64,000 bases of DNA from Stomoxys calcitrans (taxonomy: Eukaryota > Arthropoda > Insecta > Diptera > Muscidae): assembly GCF_963082655.1 (NCBI RefSeq), contig NC_081556.1:3814265-3878264 (forward strand), given 5' to 3'. Positions 1-12,290 of this stretch are shown one piece after another. Position 1 is the stretch's first letter, and each line of letters starts with the position of its first letter. Made by a program: the position numbers and the translations under genes. The notes below the pieces were generated by a model. The model was not told the DNA's origin and did no database searches. It saw only the letters and a program-made list of their open reading frames with translations.

Positions 1-500
1 CGGGTGCAGAACATTATGGATCATAGTCGGCACGGTTGTTGCAAGTCACATTCAAACATTACTTGCAAAATCTTATTCAAATCGAGACAGAATTGCGAGG
101 GTCAAGAAGTCGAATCGGTAGATGGTTTAATGACAGCTTTATAAATACATGGATCGATTTGAACCATATTTTTCACAGTCATTGGACGGATAATAATTGC
201 GTCCTCAAGAAGCCGAAGAAGCCAAATCGGGAGATTGGCGACTTCATCAGGTTATAGAAGGTTTTTTTTTTTTATCATTCTCAGCAAAGTTGTTACAAGT
301 CATAGCAAAACGTGTCAAAACTTCAGCCAAATCTGATAGAAATTGTGGCCTCTAGTTACTCAAAAAGTCATATTGGGAGATCGATTTACTATATGGCAGC
401 TATATCAAAACATTTACCGATTTCGTCCATTTACAATTCCAACCGACCAACACTAATAAGAAGTATTTGTGCGATATTTCAATCAACTTACTTTACTAAA
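1..500 (-). repeat. HLE tandem-module repeat, minus orientation, diverged
   Basis: The block contains antisense versions of the module that recurs across the window: TATGGCAGCTATATC near 392, 'gccaaatctgatagaaatt' near 325, and repeated 'gttacaagtcata'-type segments. At least two degenerate modules of about 150 bp can be followed. The left end runs off the window. No protein-coding content is convincing here, because the short frames are interrupted and belong to the repeat. Confidence 0.7.
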
Positions 501-507
501 AACTTTT

Positions 508-645
508 TCTTAAAGAGGTGTCGCAATGTGAAACTCCGTTCGGACTGGGTTATAGAAAGGAGACCCCTTATGATTGAGCTTAAACTTGCATCGGACAGCA
601 CTCATTAATATGTGAGAGGTTTCTCCTTGTTTGAGAGCTTTTGGG
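508..645 (+). repeat. SINE-1 body fragment (5' truncated)
   Basis: Matches the non-tRNA body of the SINE seen complete at 37672-37972. It shows 'aaagaggtgtcgca' near 513, then 'cgttcggact', 'gaccccttatgattgagctt' near 563, and 'cggacagcactcatt' near 593. The tRNA-like head with A and B boxes is missing, so this copy cannot drive its own transcription. Confidence 0.75.
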
Positions 646-936
646 TAGTCATTCAGACCTACAGATAGTTTTTCAAAATCTTCAACGCGAAACAATTGGC
701 TACTGAATCATTGATCAGCCCATTAGTAAGAAATTAATGAACAGATTTTACGCAACCTGATCCGGGTGTGAAGTTTCAGAATAAACGCAAGCAGAGCCAG
801 AATGGCACCAGAGTTCCAGCGTGTCTTGCAGATGTTTGGGATCCGCTTAAACTTTACAGTGGATTCTCAATTTACAAAAGGAATTTCACCCTCCTCAGTG
901 AAGTGACAGAAGAAACGAATGAGGTGAAAGAGAAAC

Positions 937-1749
937 TTAATGTCGTCCCTCCTTAATCCCAGTTTTACCATTGATGAAGGATGCTTTTGGTTGGTCATAA
1001 TTGCTCATCAATTCCTGAACAAATAAGTACTCGATGTTTGGTGATCTAGTTGATCCGTAGAGCTCAACCCCATGACAACACAGGGTGAACTCATCGTAGA
1101 CATTTTGGAGTTCTTGTACGATTGGGCGTCCCATCTTTCAACTTGAGCACAGTCGACTTAATTTCTTTGGATTCTTTGGATTGTATAAAGCCTTGTGGAT
1201 TCCTGACTGGCATGCGATTGGAATTTCAATGCTCTAAGCAAAAAGCTGGATGCAGATCTTTGCTGTTCCGTGGTACGAGAGCTTTGAGCTTGAAACAAGT
1301 CGTTTTGCTATGCCTGTTGGGTTATGCTTAGTTTTTCTCGTTGATGTTGCATTGTAGTACTCCCAAAGACTATCTGCACTGTTTTCGAATGAGTTTGTGC
1401 CACTTTCGGAACAATCAAGAATAGCTTGGAAACATACCTTTCCATTGCCTTCCTTGGGTTGAAAGGGTGGATGGTATTGGCACCAGCAGGTTTGCCGCTG
1501 GAATACCTTGTAGTTTGTAGAAGATCTCTTCTTCTTTAGAAGTTCTGATAGTTTTACACTTATGACTTGATCAGATATAAGAGGGAAGTTTAGTGTTTTG
1601 CTCCATAGGGACTTAAGCTCCATGGCAATTAAATCGATCCTCCCCCCCCGTTCTTTGGTAGTGGACTTAAACAATTTCAAGCGTCCAATGACGTGGTTTT
1701 TCAGTTGCATGTGAATCCGTTCACTTAACGGTTCATCAGCAATTGTCAC
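937..1749 (-). pseudogene. Decayed open frame of unknown family, about 270 codons with two in-frame stops
   Basis: One minus-strand frame runs from an ATG at 1749 to a stop at 937. It is broken by a TAG near 1231 and a TGA near 1138. The first 171 codons contain 'LWSKTLNFPLISDQ' and a run of lysines; the last 65 codons contain 'LYGSTRSPNIEYLF' and end in 'FINGKTGIKEGRH'. Composition is protein-like and differs from the simple-repeat frames elsewhere. I do not recognise a domain and name no function. The text loosely recalls a multi-copy insect protein family of unknown function, but that is memory, not evidence. The two stops and the lack of neighbouring exons favour a dead copy of a mobile or multi-copy gene over an active one. 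Confidence 0.45.
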
Positions 1750-1769
1750 GTTGCATTTACTAACAGGTA

Positions 1770-4700
1770 TTTATGAATGGACGCATCTTATTTTACGGTG
1801 GCTATATACTTGAGTTAGCACGTCTACGTTGCAAATTTTTCTAAACTTCCAAATTAATGACCCTTCGTTAATGTGGTTACTGTCATTAAATTCTCCCCAA
1901 CATGTAGCCAACGGAAAAACACACATAACTAAAAATACACCATCCTTTTCCTCCTTAAATTGAATGTAAGCGGAGTGGCTATAAAAGAAGAAACCCAAAA
2001 CTCCCCATATTAATTTCCTACCACAATTATTTAAATGACATAAAAATTTGTTTCTCAAATTGGTAGATCGGTTTAAATTTGAGTTTTAATAATCTATGGT
2101 CTGATCCTTACCATCCTTGGAAAGGACGTTAAAAAGCCATCACAGAATAAAACATGAAATTTTTCTGTTAAATACTATAAAAAGTGCACACTCTGGGGGT
2201 AATTAGTTAAAGCTGGGGACTGTTCATATGGTAGCTATGCCTAAATACACCCTAATAGTGTCCATTGTCCATCCCACATTTCCTTAATCCCAAATGATCT
2301 ATATCAGTTTTTTTGTATGTTTATTCTTTTGGAAGATAAATTGATTTTGCCAGACCTACAGACATCGCTAAGACGACTTGGAATGCCATATTGAATAATC
2401 ATTAATTGTCCCCTTCCAATTGTAATCCATAAATTTTTTATATATCTTAATGCTATTTATCTTGCTAAGTTTCAAAATATGTTTTAAATCGTTTTGTGCG
2501 AAATTTATTGTCAGTAAAGATTTTTGATTGTGGCAACACTGTTTTCTGACCGTTATTATGCTGCTGTTGTTGTCAACATTGAAGTGAAGTGAATAATGAG
2601 TCATTGTTCTCCAGCAAGTTGGGTAAGCACATATGCGCGTAATACGTGTGTCAATGTTAAAAATGAGTATTTCATGAGCCGCTTTTGTGGTAGTGTGAAA
2701 ACATTTGTGTGAGCGTAAAAAAAGTAGAAACAGATCCGTCACATGCTATACACATTCACGCACTTGCTAACCATAGTTTATCTGCGGAAACGGATGTTTT
2801 CTGAAGCTTCCGCATGGATTTTATGATTCGCATAAAATTAGGCAAACTTAGAAAAGAAGGATGTCCTTGCCTCATGTTTGGGGTTTATATAATCATTTGC
2901 CAACGCCATAGGAACTAGACCGTAAATACGCCGAGTAAACAAAAAAAAAAAGATGCTGCTAAAGATGCGAAAATCTCTAAATGCTCTCGGACTATTAGGG
3001 CTCACACAAGCTATATGACCCAGATAGCTAGAAGTTGAGTATCATTGTTATCCTTGGTAAGTATCTGGAAACAAAATCCTGAATATCCGAAGTATTTCTA
3101 TTTTGTTTTCTCGTTATACAATAGATAGCGAAAAGAAACAGGGAATATGGAACCAGAAGGAAGCTTTAGCCAATGAACATTACGCATTAGTAGTAGGGGA
3201 TAACTTTTGTTGCTGCTATCTTCCTGTGTCATCCCGTTGACAAAGGAACTAGGAAAAGTGTATGAGTGTGGCACAGAGTTTAGAAAGGAAAACAGCATGA
3301 GAGATAGGAAGTGTGTGTGTGTGTGAATTCATTATACATGATAATAGCATAACCGAACAATCTGTATAAAAACTATTGTATATTTTAAGCAAAACTGCTA
3401 GTTTTACACAAATGAAAACATTAGCATGGAAACAATGAATTCCCTTTTCTACTGTCACACATTCAGCAACCAAAGGAATGTGTGCTGCATGGTCGGGTAT
3501 TACATTTTGACAGAGATTGGCATGATAAGACTGTCGTATAATGCTATGAGCAGAATAATTGAAATTTTATGCAACAAATCTCAAACACAATAAATTTTAT
3601 TGTTGCCTGCCTGCTTTGTGTTAGTGGTTGCTTGTTTGTTTGTGGTCTTGCCCACATTAAATGAAGGCAATCCAAAGGGAAATTTGCTCAAAGCCGACTA
3701 TTTGCAAACTAAAACTATGTTTAAAGGCAATTATTCTAAGGCCCTTTTTACACTTACACATACATGCGCACTCACTTGTACTTTTGGATTGAGAGTCCGG
3801 GGCTTTTTTTTTTGGTTTGCTATGTTGTGGGTTTGTTGGTTGCGGATTTACAAAACGCACGTACCAGCACAAATATCCCTTTGTCACATGTTTATTTTAA
3901 AAGTTTTATAGTGGCGTCTTCACTAACTTCACTACACCAAACTGAGTGTCTCGAGCACGTTCGCCCTCTTGTGGTGTTAACAAATGTACACGCATTCCAA
4001 CATAAACTTTTACACACTTCTTTTTCAGTTAACTAAGGAAAAAGTGGGTATATAAGGAAAAATAAGTATTGCCAAAGAAAGATATTTTTTTTTTATAGTC
4101 AAAACCACAGCATGGGGGGTAAAAATGTTGTAATTTTACTCTATTACACTTAGAAATAGGGATCAACTACTTTAGTAAGTAAATGGAGATATTCTAAGAG
4201 AAATTATATAAATATTTCTTTTGATATTACAAAAGTATTCAAACTAAAAAGCTATACGCTTATAAGCCTTCATAACTTCTGGAGTTCTTAATAGCCTCAA
4301 TTTTTATCCCGTTTGGCTGGAATTTTGAATCTGAATTACGAAAAAAGCTCTGATAGGTAAACAAGTATATATAGCCACCACTCTCCTGATTCTTTGTATG
4401 CATTTGGTACACAAAGTACACTTATGACCCCGATTGTCCACGCGTTATATTTCCTATATAGATATATGACTTACAATATATAAACCGATATCTCGGTTTG
4501 ATAATTTAATATCTTTGCAGATTTGAACATTCTACGATTTGCTTTCTTCAAAATAGCCCCTAGTTGCACAAATTTTCTACAAAATGCTTAAAAGTGGGTA
4601 CCCAAAGTTGCACAGTTCCTTTTTTTTTGCTTAATTTTTTCCTATATTTTATTTCAGAATTATCATGCTGGCAACCCAGGCAATTAACTTAAGGACTACA

Positions 4701-5830
4701 TCAAGAATATGTTGTCTGTTTGCTTGGGACTTGCTTAAAAGTTTTGTCCTACAAAACAAGAAAAAAGAAAACAAAAACAAAAAAGGCAAAAACCTCTGAG
4801 AATGTTGAAGTTGGCATAAAAGCCGTGCAGGTGAGCACCAAATGAAGTGCGTTCATTTAAAATTTAAATCGCAACACGTATGGTCAAAGGTATATTTAAT
4901 TTAACGATAGTTTTACAAATTGTTGTGTTTTCAATTAACTGCCAAATGGCAAATGCCAGTCAGTAAATTTGATTTAGCAAAAAATAAAAAAAAAAAACTA
5001 AGCACAGCAATAGTGGCCAATTTAATGGTAGATATGATTTTAGGCAGTGCAGGCTTGTGGGGAAAGGATTGCTTTTTCGATTGAAAAAATCTTTTTCTAA
5101 TGGAAAATGTAACAAAAAGGGAACTAAGATGGGTATAGACAGTGAGAATTGTCGGTTTAGGTAATGAAAGAAAATTGGGGTATATTTACAAAAAATTATC
5201 CTATGTACACACGCTAAGGAGTTGACAATTTTAGTGGCAATTGAGAAATATGTGGCTGGCATAAGATGAGCCAAACGGAAAATTTTACAGCTGTATAAAA
5301 ATATAATGGACAGTTTAATTTATTTTTTTTTTTAAGATTATCCCACTCCCCTTCTTTTTAGAAACTAATTTTTCATAACCTAAATCTTGGAAATAGTCAT
5401 TCCCAATATTATCTAGAAAATATAAACAGAGTACGATCTATGTATATGTAACTGGTTGTTTTTATTTGTACATTATTTATTTGTATAAGCCGGTCATGTG
5501 TGTTTCGCTACCTCATAAAAAGATTTTTTGAAAATATTTTTATTATTTTTTTTTCTTTTTAATAGTTTTAAAGTACCTCGGGTCCTTCCTGGCTCAACCT
5601 TATACCAAATTTAAAAGAATGAATCATTCTCTTCTCTAAAAGTCCCATATTGCGCCAATTTGCATGTATATCAGTTAGAGGATTAGAGGAGTATTGCGGC
5701 AGCCTACATACACTTGATCCCTATGATAATTGTATTCTATGAGTCCCATATTATCCCGGCCAACCTACTTGTTCATTTTGGCAACTTATTTCTGGGTTAT
5801 TTTGAGGGTTATTGAGGTGAAGCTGTCCCC
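1770..5830. other. Gene-poor AT-rich sequence
   Basis: About 4 kb with no recognisable transposon core, RNA gene or convincing exon. It holds homopolymer runs (A-run near 2941, T-runs near 3806, 4086, 4620 and 5322) and a short TG run near 3312. Frames on both strands are short and low-complexity. It may be intronic or intergenic; the sequence does not say which. Confidence 0.6.
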
Positions 5831-5867
5831 AATACTTGGTCCCGAATTTAGAAACCAAATTTTTACT

Positions 5868-7085
5868 CTAATTTTAGTACCCTTTAAGAAAGGGTAGTTT
5901 AAGTACCCTTTTCTCTAAGAAAGGGTAGTTTTAGTACCCTTGTGTCTTAAAAGGGTAGTTTTAGTACCCTATCCTCTAAGAATGGGTGGTTTTAGTACTC
6001 TTTCCCCTAAGAAAGGGTAATTTTAGCACCCTTTCCCCTAGGAAAAGGTAGTTTTAATATTCTTTCCCCTAAGAAGAGATAGTTTTAATACCATTTTCTT
6101 TAAAAAAGGGTCGTTTAAGTATCGTTTCCTCTAAGAAAGGGTGGTTTAAATACCCTTTTCTCTAAGAAAGGAAAGTTTTAGTACCCTTGTGTCTTAAAAG
6201 GGTAGTATTAGTACACATTCCTCTATGAAAGGACAGTTTAAGTACCCTTTCCTTTAAGAAAGGGTTGTTCTAATACTCTTTCCTCTAAGAAAGGGTAGTT
6301 TAAATACCATTTCCTCTAAAAAAGGGCAGTTTTAGTTTTAGCACCCTTTCCTCTTAGAGAGTTTAGTTTCAGTTTTAGTGTTAGTACCCTTTCCTCTAAG
6401 AAAGGATGGTTTAAGTTCCCTTTTTTCTTAGAAAGGATAATTTTTGTTCCCTTTCCTCTAAGAAAGTGTAGCTTTACTACCCATTTTTCTAAGAAAATTT
6501 AGTTTTAGCACCCTTTCCCCTAAGAAAGTTTGTTAAGAACCCTTTCCCCTTAGAAAAGGTAGTTTAAATACCCTTTCCTTTCCTCTAAGAAAGGGGTGTT
6601 TTAATACCCTTTTCATTAATAAAAGGTAGTTTAAGTAAACTTTTCTCTAAGAAAGGGTAGTGGTGTTACCCTTGTCTCTAAGAAAGGGTAGTTACGGTAC
6701 TCTTGTCTCTAAGAAAGGGTAGTTTTAGCACCCTTTCATCTAAGAAAGGGTAGTTTAAGTCCACTCTCCTCTAAAAAAGGGTGATTTTAGTACCCTCTCC
6801 TGAAAGAAAGGGTAGTTTTAGTACTCCCTCTTCTAAGAAAGGGTAGTTTTGGTACCTTTGCCTCTAAGAAATGGTAGCTTTAGTACCCTTTCCTCTAAGA
6901 AAGGGTAGTTTTAGTAAAATTTCCTCAAAAAAGGATAGTTTTAGTACCCTTTCCTCCAAGAAAAGGTAGTTTTGATACCCTTTTCTCTAAGAGAGGGTAG
7001 TTTTAGTACCCTTTCCTCTATGAAAGGATGGTTTTAGTAAGCTTTCCTCTAAGAAAGGGTAGGTAAGTAGCCTTTCCTCTAAGAA
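5868..7085. repeat. Minisatellite of about 32 bp units, each a potential hairpin
   Basis: About 37 imperfect head-to-tail copies of a unit whose core reads GAAAGGGTA, a GTTTTAG spacer, then TACCCTTTC, separated by a short 'cTCTAA' linker. The two 9-base arms are reverse complements, so nearly every unit can fold into a stem-loop. Units differ by scattered substitutions and small indels; two near 6330 and 6370 carry extra 'agtttt' insertions. The flanks resemble other dispersed repeats of the window, so the array probably expanded inside a transposable element. Confidence 0.9.
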
Positions 7086-7089
7086 AAAA

Positions 7090-7285
7090 CTTGACCCCAA
7101 ATTTTTAGACAATTTTTGTATACTCTACTCTTAGGGTCAGGGGAAGGGTTCGCCCTCCCCCGTCCAATATCAGAATATTATATAGCGTATAATTCTTCAG
7201 ACCATACTACACATTTTTTAAGAATTTACGGACATTCAGACAGATAGACAGACAAACAAACTCACTTTGACTTTTATACTATAGA
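7090..7285 (+). repeat. Dispersed-repeat segment flanking the minisatellite
   Basis: Contains 'cgccctcccccgtccaatat' and a run of GACAGACAGA-type sequence near 7237-7260 ending in 'acttttatactatagaagat'. GACAGAC runs of this kind also occur inside HLE-like elements elsewhere in the window. No coding content is seen. Confidence 0.5.
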
Positions 7286-7289
7286 AGAT

Positions 7290-8795
7290 AATTGCTTATG
7301 CGGACTAAGATCAATGAGATCATGGAAGGGCCACTGAGGAGATTGCCGTGGTGAGCTACCAGAAATGGGTTGAAAAACAATTAAAAGAAGCCGGAGGTGG
7401 TGCTTTTCCCGGGCAGGTATAAGATACCCGAGTTCAGACTCCCGTTTTCGAATGGGTTCACCCTGTAGCTTTCGAAGAAGGCGAAGTTCCATGGCATAGT
7501 CCTCGATTTGAAGCTGTTTTGGAAGAGGAAGAGTCCGCAAGGCATTGTGCGCTTTTTATTCCTGCATATTCGGTAGGAAGTGGAGGGCAACCCCCAAGAA
7601 GATTTATTGGTTGTATACGGCCATTGTGAGACCAGTACTGACCTGTGAAGTACTGGTATGGTGGAGGGCCGTGGAAAAGAGGATTCGTACGAGGTGATTC
7701 GAGAAGGCCCCTAGACTGGCTTGCGTCGGTGTCAAAAGGGAACTGAGAATGGCGCCGCAGGCATGTCTGGAAGCGATGCTTGATTTGCAGTCCCAGTCCT
7801 TGGGGCTTATAGTTGAATCTCGGCAGGGAGATCGGCATGCTGAAGGAGGACAGTTAGGGCCACAGTTCCATTCTGGATGTTATAGATACGGAGGGAAGAC
7901 TGAGAATCTCCTACTACCTGGGTGGCACCGAAACCGACTAGGGTAAGGGCATTCAGCATTCGTTTTCCTGGGAGGAATAAATGGAGCGCGAATGTGTTTG
8001 AGGTGGTTGAGACCTCCATCTTTACTGATAGCTCTAAAATGAAGTCAGAAACTGGATTGCAGGAACGACGCACTCAAGATCTGTATGTCTCTGAGTCTGC
8101 TGGACAGGTGTACGGTTTTTCAGGCATAGGTCTGTGCCATTACAGTAGCGGTAAGAGAATTTGTATTAAGAGATTCACCGCCCATAAAACTCAGGATTTA
8201 TGTGTATTGTATGGCGGCGTTCAAGGCTTTGGATTCAAGCACGGTGGTGTAGAGGTGCGAGGCTGACTGTAAGGAGTTCCTGTATAGTCGATGAGTTCCT
8301 TAACAGGGGTCGTAACCGAGCACTATACCATAGGCCGCATTGGGCTCGCAAGGGAATATCGCACAATGACTTATGCAGGAGTTGCCTTGATGTGGATGAG
8401 GAGGAGACTATTGAGCAATTGCTATGTTCATGTCCGGGTTTACAGGGACTCTGTGAAGGCAGTTCTTCTGTGATCTGGGTGATCTTGGGAACGTACCTCT
8501 GGGAGGTGTCCTGAGATTTGTTGACGAACGGGATGGTTCCGACGGGGGTGCCATAAGCTCCGGCGAGAGCCCATACGTGCTTGCGTGGGGAAAGGCATTT
8601 CATCCCCCGCTCTGGTTCTCCTTTGCTCCTGTTTCCTTTATTCGTGTATAACCTCTGAATATGGTCCAAGGACTCACATCTTCTTTCTCTTCTATTATAT
8701 CTTTCTAGGTTATCGAAATCGGCCAAACTGGCCTTCGAGTGAACTCACCTATGGTAAGCAACCCATTCAACTTAACTTAACCTTAGTAAAACGCT
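7290..8795 (+). mobile_element. LINE-3: decayed non-LTR retrotransposon, reverse transcriptase C-terminus to 3' end
   Basis: Plus-strand fragments in shifting frames read as the end of a retrotransposon ORF2. There is a 'KYKIPEFRLPFSNG' segment (about 7420), an 'AKFHGIVLDLKLFWK' segment (about 7485), an RNase H-like 'SIFTDSSK' (about 8018; the family norm is TDGSK), and a C-terminal zinc-finger-like 'LCRSCLDVDEEETIEQLLC' (about 8371-8440) whose histidine has become Q. Frameshifts and stops break every segment. The 3' end is marked by TTAACTTAACCTTA near 8776-8790, similar to the AACCTAACC-type ends of the other LINE families here. The layout fits I/LOA/R1-type non-LTR elements that carry RNase H; clade placement is an inference. 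It is not functional. Confidence 0.75.
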
Positions 8796-8827
8796 TAACT
8801 GATTTTCATGAAATTTGCGCAAATGGT

Positions 8828-9133
8828 GTAAAATGGCAAAAAACTGTGTCATATCTCAAGAGGACCCAAATTTTACAGAAACGGCAAAACTGGACCAGTA
8901 TAATAGCCCAAAACCGAGAAACTAGGGCTAACCCCTGTTGACGTATGAACAGTTTTGCATAATTTGAAAGCAGAGTACTAGTAAAATGGCAAAAAACTGT
9001 GTCATATCTCAAGAGGACCCAAATTTTACAGAAACGGCAAAACTGGACCAGTATAATAGCCCAAAACCGAGAAACTAGGGCTAACCCCTGTTGACGTATG
9101 AACAGTTTTGCATAATTTGAAAGCAGAGTACTA
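8828..9133 (+). repeat. Perfect tandem duplication, 2 x 153 bp
   Basis: The segment 8828-8980 is repeated without a visible mismatch at 8981-9133; both copies run from GTAAAATGGC to GCAGAGTACTA. No coding potential is evident. Identity of the copies implies a very recent duplication, a polymorphism, or an assembly duplication. Confidence 0.95.
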
Positions 9134-11490
9134 TCAGAAATTATTTTGTTTTGTTTTTTTTTATTGTTTTTTATTTTACTTTATTTAATCTTATTTTTTA
9201 TATATTTTCTTAATTTATTTTACTTTCAATTTTTATATAACATGCCATGCCATTTCGTTTGGGCTGATGCTATAATCCAGAGCTGCTTTAACCAAAACTA
9301 TTTGTAATACAAAGTAAATGGCCCACAGTTTAACTCTGTTTCCGAAAGGACTCCAAAAATTTGTGACATTAATTGAGGGAAATTGCCACTGTATTAATAT
9401 TTGATGGTCTTTCCAAAATTCACATTAGGCCTTACGGTTACAAAAATCTCCACCAAACAAACGCACACACACACACACTCAGCCCTGTAACTCTGTATAG
9501 CCAAAGCCAGAAATATTTTATTTTATTTGTGGGTCATTTGCCATAATAAAAGGACTACCATTTTGCAACCTTTGCAGAGAATAGCGACCATTTGCTAGCA
9601 AATGAAAAATAAACACTGTCGTTTAATTAGCTTAGACAATTAAACAGAGCTTACGTTTGGTATTTGAAGGTCCAAAAGTCGTAATTTCTAATGGCAAGGG
9701 TAGAATGAACGTTGCAAACCAACCAACCAGAGAGCCAATACTACAAACAACAATTTTAAGCCACAACGTAAATTATGAAAACCTATCAAAGCTTTAAATT
9801 TATGACTTTAAAGCAGCCCTATAAAGAATATTTGCCTGTGCATGAATGTGTGATAATGTTTGCCAGAATATTTTCTTTTAATCTATAATCGACAATATAT
9901 GTGTGGACAATAACAAACCATTTTAAAACACACACACACACACACACATGCATACACCGAAAAGGAAGCTTCCTAGAAAACCTCATGTAGTTTGGAAAAC
10001 ATTTAAAATTGCTCTATAAGAAGCCACAAAAATATGTATGAATAAAAGAAAAAACCAAAAACATTACAAAAAATTTTGGTAAATGTTTTCCCGCAAAATG
10101 AACGCCATAAACAAACAGTGGGGCGTAGACATAAGACTGGCCATGTGCATGTGTGTGTGTGACGGTAAGTGTAATGTATTCTTGTTGTTGTGCCATCAGA
10201 AGCCAAATGGCAATCGTCCACTTTTTATGGGGGCTACGAAAAGTCTACTTTTTTTGCTTTCTATCAAAATAAACCAACAACAAATATATTTCTTTGTATA
10301 ACCTATAGCAGTTGCAAGTGTGTGAGTGTGGCTGTTTGATAGTATATAGGTGGCCAACATGTAAGCACAAAACTGTTTGTGTGTTTTTTGTTACATCCTT
10401 ATTTCGTTGTGTGTGTGTGTCTTTTTTGGAAAGGAAGTCTTATTTGAGTTGACTACCAGAAATAAGCGAAGCATGACCATACATTTTTCGTTGTTGTTCT
10501 TGCTACTACTATTATTGTTATTATTATTGTTGTTGTAATCCCTGATGGCGTTGGTGTTGGCCACTGCTGATGTCAAGGTTACTTCTTGCTTCCGTTACAA
10601 CAATATTTATGGCTGAAGATACATTTCAATTACAAGAAAATATAGAGTAAAAATTCTCTCCGGGGGAGGCATAAAACTGCCAGAGTCAACAAAAAACCCG
10701 AAAAGAAACTTTCAACTTCATAAATCATATTTTAAGTCCAAGTCCACCGGTTGGTGGGGCAGGCCATGTTGCGGTGGTGGTTTGTGGAAATCTTAAGGCC
10801 ATCAAAAAGATAAACCCAAAGTTGTCTCTCTTATAAATGAAGTTATTGCGTAAATTATCCAAAAACCATGTTTTTGGGTTACTCCCATGCGTGAGAGTGT
10901 AGCTCATAAAAAATTATACACCCCAAAGTCCTGTGTAATCTGGATTTTTTTTTTCATTTGACATTTAATGGGAAGAGATATATTACCCAATTTTAATTTA
11001 AAATTTTAGACACTCTAGCACACTTACATAATTTTAGGTATACATCATTTGCACATGGCAAAATATACAGGTTTGAAAGCATTCTAAGCATTGCTGGTAA
11101 ATCAAAGATATGGCGTAAGTCAGCAAGAATTTTTTTTGTATGGAACATCCATGCGTATAAGTGTTCTTAATTAACATCATACGCACCGAAGACCAAGATT
11201 TGGTGGATTTTTTGTTGAAATAAAAGATATCGAAAATTATTTATGTGAAGTGTGACTTCTTAAGGAGTTTTTGCTTAGAAATGAGGAAACTCAAACTGCA
11301 TGAAGTTTTTCCTAGAATGATTTCATAGAAACAATGCATAAAAAATCTTATTTTCTATTTACTGGTGAGGTTGATTTCAATGTGTGATCAATGATATGGG
11401 GTATCTATCCATTGAGAGCATGAATTAGATTAAGTTAGGTTAGATGGATGTACACATAAGCCAGGAATCGGCTAAATCCGAAAAGTAATT
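9134..11490. other. Gene-poor DNA with microsatellites
   Basis: No gene or clear transposon core is seen. It holds a T-rich stretch at 9143-9240, CA repeats at about 9463-9478 and 9929-9949, a TG run near 10405-10420, and a TTATTATTGTTGTTG stretch near 10510-10540. A module with GCGTATA and CATACGC at about 11152-11185 is shared with 20380 and 45500. Confidence 0.6.
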
Positions 11491-11499
11491 CGGATAAAA

Positions 11500-11960
11500 G
11501 GAGGTCTCCGTTGCGCCGTTCCGCTTATGACGCTGAATGCGTGGGCTCGAATTTCAAAATTCGAATTCGAAATCAGAAAATATTTTCAGCGGTGGTTATT
11601 ATAGCTGGCAAAATATCGATGACACTATCTATATTTAATTTTTTGACTGAATATCGATTGATATTTTTCAGATGAATGCTATCGCAAAAGTATTTTTTTT
11701 TTTGCAAAAATAAGCAATCCGACACTGAATGTATCCCTTAAGATACATTGCGCCTATAGAGGGCGATTATCGATAGTTTGCCAGCTCTAGTAGTTATGCC
11801 CTCGTAATGCTGGCGACATTTGTGGGTAACTATGATATGTAAAAACATCTCCCCATAGAGGTCTTGAGGCTTGGCCATAAGAAGGAGGTCCCTTATCATT
11901 GACCTCAAACTGAAACGGACACGACTCTTTGATATTTGAGAATTTTTCCCCAGTTCCTTA
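11500..11960 (+). repeat. SINE-1 copy split by a hAT-type MITE
   Basis: The SINE head (diverged A box near 11505; 'gctcgaatttcaaaa' in place of the B box near 11547) runs to 'tcagcggtggttat' at 11586-11599. The body resumes at 11798 with 'gccctcgtaatgctggcgac' and continues through 'gaggtcccttatcattgacc' near 11885. The interruption is the 190 bp element described separately. Removing it and one copy of the 8 bp duplication restores the normal SINE order, so the SINE is older than the MITE. Confidence 0.8.
11600..11789. mobile_element. hAT-type MITE with 8 bp target-site duplication
   Basis: The ends are imperfect inverted repeats: TATAGCTGGCAAAATATCGA at the left, and TAGAGCTGGCAAACTATCGA read inward from the right (two differences). 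The element is flanked by GTGGTTAT (11592-11599) and GTAGTTAT (11790-11797), an 8 bp duplication with one mismatch. Eight-base duplications and short TIRs of this type are characteristic of hAT transposons. The 190 bp interior encodes nothing, so it would depend on a transposase supplied elsewhere. Confidence 0.85.
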
Positions 11961-11994
11961 ATGAAAAGATCATTTGCAACTCCAAAGAGAGTTA

Positions 11995-12290
11995 TGTCTG
12001 GAATTCCGTGTAGCTCACAAAATCCTAAATCGTTTTCCATTCTATGCTTCTAAGCGGGCTCAAGTCTGGTATCGCATAGGCATCAAAGCACCTGAATCTG
12101 TCTGCTGCGAAAGACGGACATTGACATTCCCCCACATTCCCTACACATGGTGTCATTTGCCGTATCTATTCTGCATAGGTGCACCTGTAATCCTATGTAA
12201 CCCGATATTATACTGAAAGCCATATTGACTTCCTTCCTGCTTCCTTACAGTAAAGACCTCTGCATTGTGAAAAAATTTTCGGGCTTCCAA
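11995..12290 (-). mobile_element. LINE-1 fragment, 3' part, minus strand
   Basis: Resembles the antisense LINE-1 sequence at 27080-27330: 'ggaattccgtg' near 12000, 'aaaatcctaaatcgttttcc' near 12019, and the run 'attctgcataggtgcacctg' near 12168. It is heavily diverged with no open frame. It abuts the split SINE. Confidence 0.55.

Noticed and set aside
3600..4036. Overlapping plus- and minus-strand frames of 76-103 codons
   Set aside because: They overlap on opposite strands, are low-complexity and have no supporting motifs.
5868..7085. CRISPR array (regular units with palindromic core)
   Set aside because: Units are contiguous with no unique spacers, imperfect, and in a eukaryotic transposon-rich context.
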